Shown one piece after another: positions 6,677-12,850 of a stretch of 13,811 nucleotides of DNA. Location: the NCBI GenBank assembly GCA_945862495.1, contig CAMAYM010000066.1, forward strand, positions 1-13,811. The letters are read 5' to 3'. The notes under the pieces are model-generated. The model was not told the DNA's origin, searched no databases, and was given only the letters and a program-made list of their open reading frames with translations. Source of the DNA: Bordetella parapertussis. GTDB lineage: Bacteria > Pseudomonadota > Gammaproteobacteria > Burkholderiales > Burkholderiaceae_B. Within the stretch, counting starts at the first letter, position 1; each line of letters begins with the position of its first letter. The position numbers were made by a program, and so were the translations under genes.

Positions 6677-7672
6677 TTAGCCAACAGGGATAAGGCGACG
6701 CAACCTGGCGAGAATCTCAGCTGTCTGCGGGCGATTGACGAGGTGTTCGGGCAACTCTCCCCTCAGTAATTGCTTGACTTGCGATGCCACACTTGCACCC
6801 ACGGCCTTGAGACTGTCGTCGGTAATGCCGGCCATATGGGGAGATAGCAACACATGATCTAACTGGTAAAGGGCGGAGGATGCCGGTAATGGCTGTTGCG
6901 TAAATACGTCGAGCGCAGCACCTGCAATTTTTTTAGAGACCAACACCTCTACGAGCGCCTCTTGATCGACCACAGCACCGCGCGCAACATTAATCAGGCA
7001 GGCGGTTGGCTGCATAGACTCCAACAGGCGGCGATTGATCAAGCCTCTGGTTTGGTCATTTAAAGGGCATGCCAGCACCACAAAGTCTGAGTCCGAGAAG
7101 ATTCGTTCCAACGTGACGTTCTCAATAATGTCCGAAACTGGCAGACCGCTAGGGCGATATCCCGTCATGTTCATTCCAAATCCAAAATGACAGATCTTGG
7201 CCACGGCCTGACCGATTGCGCCGACGCCTACCAACCCGACCCGCTTGCCCGCCAAATCAAAGCCCTGATCCGCCAAGGCTCGCGCTTGCGCCCAGCCTTC
7301 GGTACGCATTTTCATATTGATGACCGAATTTTTGTGGGCCAGTGCCAGCATTTGACCGACAGCAAACTCAGCGACTGTGCGCGCGTTGGCCCCGGGTGCG
7401 TTGGCCACAGCAATGTGATGCTGCGATGCCACATCAATCGGAATCATGTCGACGCCTGCTCCATGGCGCAGCGCACCCACCAGTTGTGTCGCACGCTCAA
7501 ACAACGCAGGCGGCAAAGGGTGACGCACCACGATCACTGAAGCGGACTCGGCACCTGCAATCAGATCTTGATCACTGGTAGAGGGCGAAACGGTGACATG
7601 CGCGACGGTCTCAAGCTCCGCGTGAATAGCAGGATGAATGGGATTGGTGAGAAAAACTATTTTTTTATTCAT
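6677..7672 (-). CDS. D-isomer-specific 2-hydroxyacid dehydrogenase (PGDH / hydroxypyruvate-reductase-like)
   Basis: 331 residues from the ATG at 7672 (MNKKIVFLTNP). The frame continues to a TTG at 7720, but the added residues are not family-like. The protein has the split catalytic domain and central Rossmann domain of the family: ARTVAEFAVGQMLALA before the NAD motif G-L-V-G-V-G-A-I-G, then N-V-A-R-G-A-V-V-D with the catalytic Arg, A-L-D-V-F, and L-L-S-P-H-M-A-G with the catalytic His. Such enzymes reduce 2-keto acids or oxidise D-2-hydroxy acids with NAD(P). The conserved catalytic Glu of the xEP motif is Gln here (residue 260, codon 6893-6895, T-Q-Q-P). The exact substrate is not readable. 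It is divergent from the TfdA-like gene with a 103-base shared upstream region, so co-regulation is possible. Confidence 0.88.
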   Translation of the reverse strand: MNKKIVFLTNPIHPAIHAELETVAHVTVSPSTSDQDLIAGAESASVIVVRHPLPPALFERATQLVGALRHGAGVDMIPIDVASQHHIAVANAPGANARTVAEFAVGQMLALAHKNSVINMKMRTEGWAQARALADQGFDLAGKRVGLVGVGAIGQAVAKICHFGFGMNMTGYRPSGLPVSDIIENVTLERIFSDSDFVVLACPLNDQTRGLINRRLLESMQPTACLINVARGAVVDQEALVEVLVSKKIAGAALDVFTQQPLPASSALYQLDHVLLSPHMAGITDDSLKAVGASVASQVKQLLRGELPEHLVNRPQTAEILARLRRLIPVG

Positions 7673-7775
7673 GGCAGCCCGTGAGAAGCGTGAAGAGAGC
7701 GTGTATATTTCTAGAGACAAATCCTAACTAAAAAAACCAACCTAGCCTACAACTATTCCGTAGCGGGAGACAAAA
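7673..7775. promoter_or_regulatory. Divergent promoter region, dehydrogenase / TfdA-like dioxygenase
   Basis: 103 bases between two divergent starts. On the minus strand a -10-like TATACA (complement of 7702-7707) lies 30 bases before the ATG at 7672; the TTG at 7720 is upstream of it. On the plus strand GGGAGA (7765-7770) is the dioxygenase ribosome site. No good -35 is visible on either strand. Confidence 0.35.
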
Positions 7776-8675
7776 GTGAGCTTGACCTTCACAAAATTGC
7801 ACCCAACCTTCATGGCGCAAGCCAGCCCGATTGATTTGTGCACGCTCCATGACGAGACGGTTTTAGAGCACATTCGATCTGCCATGAGTCAGTACGGCGT
7901 CCTCGTATTTCGTGGCCAGAAACTCTCTAACGAAGAACAAGTCGCGTTTGCACGTCGCCTGGATGGTGAGCTGCATGCCAAGACCTCCTCATCTGTGTTG
8001 GCGAAAAATCGCTTTGGAAACGAAGCGCTGACCGATATTTCCAACGTAGGTAGCGACGGCAACATCCTAGAAGCTCAAGATCGCCGCAGAATGAATGGCA
8101 TCAGTAACCGCATCTGGCATACCGACGCCTCTTTTGAAAACCCTTGCGGTCGCTATTCGATGCTGTATGCGCGCAATATTCCTCCGGTCCGGGCCGATAC
8201 CGAGTTTGCGGATATGCGGTCGGCGTATGAGGCGCTCAGTAACGAACTTAAAGAGACGATCGCGCCCCTCCATGTCTACCACTCCATTGTGTACTCCAGA
8301 CATACGATGGGCTTTGATTTTTCCCCTGAGGAACAGGCAAAGCTGCCGGGCGCGACCCATCCCTTGGTGCGGACCATTGAAGGTTCAGAGCGCAAAGCAC
8401 TGTATCTCGCTTCGCATGCGGCACGGATTATTGAGTGGGAGGTGCCTGAGGGACGCTTGTTACTCAAGGATTTGATTGAGCATGCGACCCAGCGAGAGTT
8501 TTTATCTTCCCACCAGTGGGAATTAGGTGATCTCGTGATTTGGGACAATCGAACAACGATGCATCGCGCAAGGCCGTTCGATGACAAAAAGTACAAACGC
8601 GAATTGACGCGGGTCACAACATTGGACTTGCCGCGTCAAACGCACATCTCAAATACAGCAAACAAAGCTGCGTAA
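7776..8675 (+). CDS. TfdA/TauD-family Fe(II)/2-oxoglutarate dioxygenase, TfdA-like
   Basis: 299 residues from a GTG start, supported by GGGAGA five bases upstream. The iron facial triad is H115 and D117 (W-H-T-D) with distal H263 (T-M-H-R-A), a spacing close to TfdA of Cupriavidus (H113, D115, H262). T142 and R275/R279 match the 2-oxoglutarate-binding positions. The stretches VLVFRGQ, RYSMLYAR, DTEFADMRSAYEAL, HATQREF and GDLVIWDNR resemble 2,4-D dioxygenase more than taurine dioxygenase TauD. Family members cleave ether or C-S bonds, or hydroxylate small carboxylated substrates, using 2-oxoglutarate and O2. The natural substrate here is unknown and herbicide degradation should not be assumed, since many tfdA-like genes lie outside degradation plasmids. 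Its stop is two bases from that of the convergent aspartate dehydrogenase gene. Confidence 0.9.
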   Translation: MSLTFTKLHPTFMAQASPIDLCTLHDETVLEHIRSAMSQYGVLVFRGQKLSNEEQVAFARRLDGELHAKTSSSVLAKNRFGNEALTDISNVGSDGNILEAQDRRRMNGISNRIWHTDASFENPCGRYSMLYARNIPPVRADTEFADMRSAYEALSNELKETIAPLHVYHSIVYSRHTMGFDFSPEEQAKLPGATHPLVRTIEGSERKALYLASHAARIIEWEVPEGRLLLKDLIEHATQREFLSSHQWELGDLVIWDNRTTMHRARPFDDKKYKRELTRVTTLDLPRQTHISNTANKAA

Positions 8676-8680
8676 GCTTA
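8673..8680. other. Convergent stop codons inside one palindrome
   Basis: TAAGCTTA is a perfect 8-base palindrome. It holds the TAA of the plus-strand dioxygenase (8673-8675) and the TAA of the minus-strand aspartate dehydrogenase (8678-8680). No terminator hairpin is visible between the genes. Confidence 0.9.
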
Positions 8681-9505
8681 GGTACCCACTTTAAAGCTGG
8701 ACTTCATTTTGCGTAGCATTGCAATGACGCTTTGCGCGACGATTCGGCCTGTTTTCGGATTTTCTGATGGGATATTTTCCATCGTCATCGTGAACTTGGC
8801 AGAATCGGAGTCCACAACGATGGTGTGGGTGTTACGCACAACGGCTGGATCCGCCCAGATTTCTAATAGCGTATTTTCTGGTCCGACACCTGCGAGCGCG
8901 AGTGCCACGACCACGTTTAAGTTAGCTGGAAAACCTTTGGCAGCATCTCGTGCATTGCCCTCAAACACTTTTTTCGCCTCGGTGAGACCTTCGATGCTGA
9001 TATTGTGCTCAATCAAATGTGGCGCACCTGCTAAACCCTTGGGAGGCTTACGGGTCACCATGCGCACTGAGTGAATGTTGCCCTCGGCTGCAGCAATCAT
9101 GGCGTCTAGACCAATAAGGGCACCCGTTGGAACGTGGATCACGCCGCCCTGCTCTTTTGCCATGACGATCAGTTCGGGGTGGAACAGCAACGCCCCCACT
9201 GACAAGACGATGACTTGCTTTTGGGCCTTTAAAAACGGAGCTGCGATTTCTGGCAAGAGAGCTGCGGGTGCGCACTCAATCACGAGATCGGCCTCTTTTT
9301 CCAACTCGGAAATATTTAACACCTTAACGGGTTTCGCTAAGGTCGACACAAACTCTTTCGCTTTTTCATGGTTTTTGGCAGAAACTGCCGTCAACTCAAC
9401 GCCAGGAACGCCACCTTTCGCAAGTGTGGTGGCAATGGACTTTCCGATTGCGCCTAAACCAGCAATCGCAATGCGGAGGTTCGGTTGTTGAGCTGCTTGC
9501 GTCAT
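8678..9505 (-). CDS. nadX: L-aspartate dehydrogenase (NadX family)
   Basis: 275 residues, near the family norm of about 267. It has an N-terminal Rossmann motif G-L-G-A-I-G (16-21), the loop G-A-L-I-G-L-D (128-134), K-G-F-P-A-N-L-N (190-197), and R-N-T-H-T-I with catalytic His227. The tail reads NIPSENPKTGRI...FKVGT, typical of the family. The enzyme interconverts L-aspartate and iminosuccinate/oxaloacetate plus ammonia with NAD(P). It may feed NAD synthesis or aspartate catabolism; no nadA or nadC is nearby to decide. The ATG at 9505 has only a weak ribosome site (CTGGGTA on the minus strand). A consensus -10 TATAAT lies 45 bases upstream, so the gene probably has its own promoter. Confidence 0.92.
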   Translation of the reverse strand: MTQAAQQPNLRIAIAGLGAIGKSIATTLAKGGVPGVELTAVSAKNHEKAKEFVSTLAKPVKVLNISELEKEADLVIECAPAALLPEIAAPFLKAQKQVIVLSVGALLFHPELIVMAKEQGGVIHVPTGALIGLDAMIAAAEGNIHSVRMVTRKPPKGLAGAPHLIEHNISIEGLTEAKKVFEGNARDAAKGFPANLNVVVALALAGVGPENTLLEIWADPAVVRNTHTIVVDSDSAKFTMTMENIPSENPKTGRIVAQSVIAMLRKMKSSFKVGT

Positions 9506-9549
9506 GATGAAATACCCAGATGAATAAGAGTGAGAGTAAAGATTGGACG

Positions 9550-9555
9550 ATTATA
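9550..9555 (-). promoter_or_regulatory. nadX: -10 element of the aspartate dehydrogenase promoter
   Basis: The minus strand reads TATAAT exactly here, 45 bases before the ATG at 9505, giving a 5' leader of about 37 bases. The -35 region is poor, so an activator may be needed. Confidence 0.45.
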
Positions 9556-9583
9556 GTGAAATCGCTCGTTCAAAATTGATCGG

Positions 9584-9611
9584 TGGCGCGCCATGACTGT
9601 TAAGCGCCATG
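9584..9611. repeat. Palindrome and direct repeat upstream of the aspartate dehydrogenase promoter
   Basis: TGGCGCGCCA (9584-9593) is a perfect 10-base palindrome. GCGCCATG occurs at 9588-9595 and again at 9604-9611, 16 bases apart, in the 128-base gap between nadX and the methyltransferase gene. The location, upstream of the -10 at 9550, fits an activator or repressor site. This is unproven. Confidence 0.3.
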
Positions 9612-9633
9612 TGTTTGAGCCTGATTAAAGGGT

Positions 9634-10341
9634 TCACTTCACCGAAGCAGACACCACAAGCTGGCGTCCATACACCACTTGATCTCGCATCGCGAGCGTC
9701 CACAGCTGTCGAACACTTTCAGAGGGCGCTTTATTGAGGCGGCGCTTGGCAAAGCCCTTGATCACGAACCCAAGTAAATGCTCCCAAATATGACGAGGTT
9801 TTTCTTCGTCCACCTCGTGCACTTGGATATCTTTAAAACCATTGAGGCCAAGCAACAGCCACAATTGAAAGATGCCTAAGGACAACCACGGCATATGTGA
9901 CTCTATGTTGTCGTTTTGCTTGAACCACGAATAAGATCTCGGAAAGCCCTGAATCAAATGGTTGACTCGTGCGCCGACGTAGTTAGGATTGGGAATAGAC
10001 AGGATAAATATCCCATCCTTTTTTAAATGCTTGCTGATACTTTGCAAAAACAAACCGGGATTTTGGAGATATCCCATGGCCTCGCAACAAACAATTGCAT
10101 CGTACTGATCCAAACCTGCGGGGAGTCCTTGATTAAAGTCGGCCACCTCAAACCGATGGTAGCCGGGGGGCATCTGCTCAAATAAGTCCAGCCCATGTAA
10201 CTCAACATCCGACCCAAGTGAGTATGGTAGCCAACCATCACCGCAACATATATCGAGCACTTTTTGGGGCTGATGTTCGGCAAGTGCACGGGCGACTGCG
10301 GCACGATAGGCCTTGGTTTTAACCATTGAGGGGAGAGTCAT
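9634..10341 (-). CDS. Small class I SAM-dependent methyltransferase
   Basis: 235 residues, no signal peptide. Motif I is V-L-D-I-C-C-G-D-G-W-L (28-38), acidic D52 ends strand 2, D67-F68 is near motif II, and Y-D-A-I-V-C-C-E-A-M-G-Y-L (80-92) is the motif IV region. F-I-L-S-I-P-N-P-N-Y (112-121) resembles UbiG-type and glycan/lipid methyltransferases. The C-terminal third has a hydrophobic patch, L-G-I-F-Q-L-W-L-L-L-G-L (155-166), too short and imperfect for a sure membrane helix, and a basic K-R-R-L-N-K patch. The substrate is unknown. It is 51 bases downstream of the bitopic protein gene on the same strand, probably last in that transcription unit. No Shine-Dalgarno precedes the ATG at 10341; the next Met (10326) is no better. 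Confidence 0.82.
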   Translation of the reverse strand: MTLPSMVKTKAYRAAVARALAEHQPQKVLDICCGDGWLPYSLGSDVELHGLDLFEQMPPGYHRFEVADFNQGLPAGLDQYDAIVCCEAMGYLQNPGLFLQSISKHLKKDGIFILSIPNPNYVGARVNHLIQGFPRSYSWFKQNDNIESHMPWLSLGIFQLWLLLGLNGFKDIQVHEVDEEKPRHIWEHLLGFVIKGFAKRRLNKAPSESVRQLWTLAMRDQVVYGRQLVVSASVK

Positions 10342-10392
10342 CAGGACGAACTCATTAAAAAAATTAAATGACGATATGTCGCCAGGTTAGTT

Positions 10393-11700
10393 TTAAGGGA
10401 TCACAAAGGAAGCAACTTTAATTTTGTCTTTGCTGCGACAACGATCACCACACACCGTATCCGTCGTATTGATCAACCCTTCATAACTTGTCTTTTTCCC
10501 ATCAATTGTCACCACGACGGTGTAGGGAATATTTTCACGCTGATCCTTCGCGATATTCGCGCTAAACAAGGCAACGTAAACGTCATAACGACCCGCAGGT
10601 GGTTTGATATTCCACGATATGTTTTCCACCGGATCTGGCCGTGACGTACAGCCTGACATCTTTTGACAGGCGTTCGCGTCAATGTCGAGAATGCCACCAG
10701 AGGGAGATTTGCGAACGTGGTTATCGTACATACTGATCGCGACACCACCAGGTTCGACCACAATCAAATCTAAGTCAGCCTGGTTTTTCCAAGCGAGCGT
10801 CACATTGACAAACTTGCCTTGCGCCACGGCGTTTTCTTTGAGTCGCCGATCAATCTCGCCACTTGTCACAGTCGCTGGAGGCTCTTGAACCGTGACGGTT
10901 GGAGTGACTACGGGAGGTGTCGTGACAACGGGTGGCTGAATGGGTACGGGAGGGAAACATACAGCAGACTTTTTCTCGACCTTTCCCCATAGCTCCGCGA
11001 TTCGAGTACGCAAACCCTCCTCTACCTGTACAGAAGGACCCGGATCTAAAACTGTGAACCACTGCTTATAAAACAAACCTGCAAATAGCAAGAGACATAA
11101 AGCAGCCAATGTCAGCCACTGTGCTAGTGCGATGAAACCGAACGTTTGCGCAGGTGATTGTGCTGCGACCTCGGCCGCTTTTTGCAACGCAATCACTTTT
11201 GCTGCCGGCTTAAAGACCGCTGCGAAGCGGGCGTCAATATTGTGATCGCTGGCCTTTGCACCGTAGGGTATACATCCCCACTGCGTCAACACGAGTTGAT
11301 CGCCCACCATAAAAAGAGAGGCTAACGCCTCTGGCGTCGACAGCATGGCACGCAAGGCCTGAGCACCATAAGCGGCCGAAGAACCCGTACCCGTTTGAAC
11401 TTTATCTGCCACACGACGAACCATCGCACACGCTTGCGTCAAAGTTTTAGCAACGTTGAGCTTTTCGTCTGGGGAGAGCGAATCGAAGGGACGCACTGGA
11501 CCATCGAGCTTCGTGACCCAGGACACCTCGCCACGCATGACATTGGTGACAGGCTCCGCAAAAAAATGGATCAAGCCCTCGTGTTGACCTTCCTTTTTTA
11601 GTAAACCCAACAACTGTTGGTAATAACTAAAAATAGGCTGACCGTTGATGCCCTGGACATCAATCTGTGTGCGTTTAGTAATAATCGGCAATGTTTGCAT
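10393..11700 (-). CDS. Bitopic membrane protein with Pro/Thr stalk and beta-rich outer domain, function unknown
   Basis: 435 residues. Residues 1-185 are soluble and probably cytoplasmic, with F-A-E-P-V (47-51) and L-F-M-V-G-D-Q-L-V-L-T-Q-W-G (129-142). A single membrane helix spans about 188-212. Beyond it come a helical stretch (222-246), a Pro/Thr/Val-rich stalk (249-278) and a beta-rich C-terminal domain (296-435). That domain contains A-D-L-D-L-I-V-V-E-P-G-G, S-P-S-G-G-I-L-D-I-D, V-E-N-I-S-W and G-R-Y-D-V-Y-V, reminiscent of the DUF2135/YfaP-type beta-sandwich. Cysteines at 345, 351, 417 and 421 could form disulfides outside the cytoplasm. The N-terminal half vaguely recalls the SrfA family (from memory, low confidence). 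The gene is 33 bases after the protease gene and probably co-transcribed with it. No known function is claimed. Confidence 0.75.
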   Translation of the reverse strand: MQTLPIITKRTQIDVQGINGQPIFSYYQQLLGLLKKEGQHEGLIHFFAEPVTNVMRGEVSWVTKLDGPVRPFDSLSPDEKLNVAKTLTQACAMVRRVADKVQTGTGSSAAYGAQALRAMLSTPEALASLFMVGDQLVLTQWGCIPYGAKASDHNIDARFAAVFKPAAKVIALQKAAEVAAQSPAQTFGFIALAQWLTLAALCLLLFAGLFYKQWFTVLDPGPSVQVEEGLRTRIAELWGKVEKKSAVCFPPVPIQPPVVTTPPVVTPTVTVQEPPATVTSGEIDRRLKENAVAQGKFVNVTLAWKNQADLDLIVVEPGGVAISMYDNHVRKSPSGGILDIDANACQKMSGCTSRPDPVENISWNIKPPAGRYDVYVALFSANIAKDQRENIPYTVVVTIDGKKTSYEGLINTTDTVCGDRCRSKDKIKVASFVIP

Positions 11701-11733
11701 GGCGAGGAGCTCTGTCAGCGTTTGATAGCCGTG

Positions 11734-12834
11734 TTAATTCTTGGGGTCCGAGGAACAGTCGTTGGCGATCTTTGTATAAGACACCCCACTCTGATCCAAG
11801 AAGCTGCGCAATGCATTGCCCGACAAGGCATAGAGAGAACGGTCGCTAAACTTATCTGTTTGAGCTCCGATAAACGTATTGACACCTACGACATTACCGC
11901 AGCGATTGACGAGTGGCCCACCCGAACTGCCCGTCGCGATCCGAGCGGTGTGCAAGACAAGCACCATGTTATTAGGCTGGCGTTGCAACACACTCACCTC
12001 GCCTTGAGAAAATACAGTGTTAGGCGTGACAATATTGGCATCAACCCTGATCTCGGAGCTTGGAAAGCCAGAGGCCACCACCGTCTGGAGTAATTGCGGT
12101 TGGGTGGAGATAGCAAGTGGCCGCATGGTCGCAGGGACTTTTTCCGCGCGCAACACAGCAAAGTCTGGGTTGGTATATTCGGAGTCTCTGGTGGCAGCGA
12201 TCAGTGTGACAGGCAAAGGTTCTTTACCCAAAAAACTGCTGGTAATCGCAAACTTTTTGCCGGCTTCAATGACGTGACGATTGGTCACAACGGTATTCTT
12301 GTCAATAAAGAATCCCGTACCATGACCGAGGTATTTCATTTGCTCTGAAAAAACCAACACGCGCACAGTCGCAGCCTCAAGCAATGAGACTAACTGCTCT
12401 TGCGGTAGAATTTTTGTCGAGGTTTGATCGGGAGGGGCTGGTCGCGGTTCTGTTGGAGGTGGCGTTGCAGTCGTTGGCGTTGGTGCTGAAGGTGATACAG
12501 AGGATACAGGCGCTTCAGGCGTGGTCGCCACTGACGCATTTGGCCCAGCGTTGGGCGGCCGTGAAGTCACAGACGCACCTGAACCAGGCTGCGAACGCAA
12601 CAGCGGTCCGACTTCGCCGCGGCGATAGGCTTGTAGTTCTGGGCTGGTACACGCGCTGTCCAACATGTTTTGTATGCGTCGACTCTCCGCTTCGAGCCCC
12701 GCCACAATCTCACGATTGACATCGGCTGGACGCAATACAACGAAAGGTCTGTTTGCCCACCAAAGGTACACAAACAGATTGAGGGCGATCAAAATGATCG
12801 TCGCGACAGCAAACGTTCGATTAGACAGTTTCAT
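11734..12834 (-). CDS. Membrane-anchored trypsin-like serine protease
   Basis: 366 residues. One N-terminal membrane helix (about 8-26) with no clear cleavage site suggests a periplasm-facing anchored protein. A short helical segment (37-60) leads into a Pro/Ser/Thr/Ala-rich linker (about 82-138), then a chymotrypsin-fold domain (145-356). The catalytic triad is intact: H187 (T-N-R-H-V-I-E), D224 (N-P-D-F-A-V-L) and S304 (T-G-S-S-G-G-P). G-T-G-F-F-I-D (172-178) is the usual first strand. There is no PDZ domain, so it is not a standard DegP/DegS/DegQ. Cysteines are at 62, 312 and 360. The start lies 16 bases after the tartrate dehydratase stop, and the bitopic protein gene follows 33 bases downstream. 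Partner and substrate are unknown. Confidence 0.85.
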   Translation of the reverse strand: MKLSNRTFAVATIILIALNLFVYLWWANRPFVVLRPADVNREIVAGLEAESRRIQNMLDSACTSPELQAYRRGEVGPLLRSQPGSGASVTSRPPNAGPNASVATTPEAPVSSVSPSAPTPTTATPPPTEPRPAPPDQTSTKILPQEQLVSLLEAATVRVLVFSEQMKYLGHGTGFFIDKNTVVTNRHVIEAGKKFAITSSFLGKEPLPVTLIAATRDSEYTNPDFAVLRAEKVPATMRPLAISTQPQLLQTVVASGFPSSEIRVDANIVTPNTVFSQGEVSVLQRQPNNMVLVLHTARIATGSSGGPLVNRCGNVVGVNTFIGAQTDKFSDRSLYALSGNALRSFLDQSGVSYTKIANDCSSDPKN

Positions 12835-12850
12835 GTGAGAGACATCATGC

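Noticed and set aside
7673..7720. TTG start at 7720 for the 2-hydroxyacid dehydrogenase
   Set aside because: The 16 extra residues are not family-like, the possible ribosome site is only about one base from the TTG, and a -10-like TATACA lies downstream of it. The ATG at 7672 begins the typical first strand.
7776..8675. Naming the dioxygenase tfdA with 2,4-D as substrate
   Set aside because: Sequence likeness is strong, but no tfdB-F genes, transporter or mobile elements accompany it, and many TfdA-like enzymes have other substrates.
11734..12834. Annotating the protease as DegP/HtrA
   Set aside because: The triad fits the broad trypsin-like group, but there is no PDZ domain, and the anchored, Pro-rich architecture differs.
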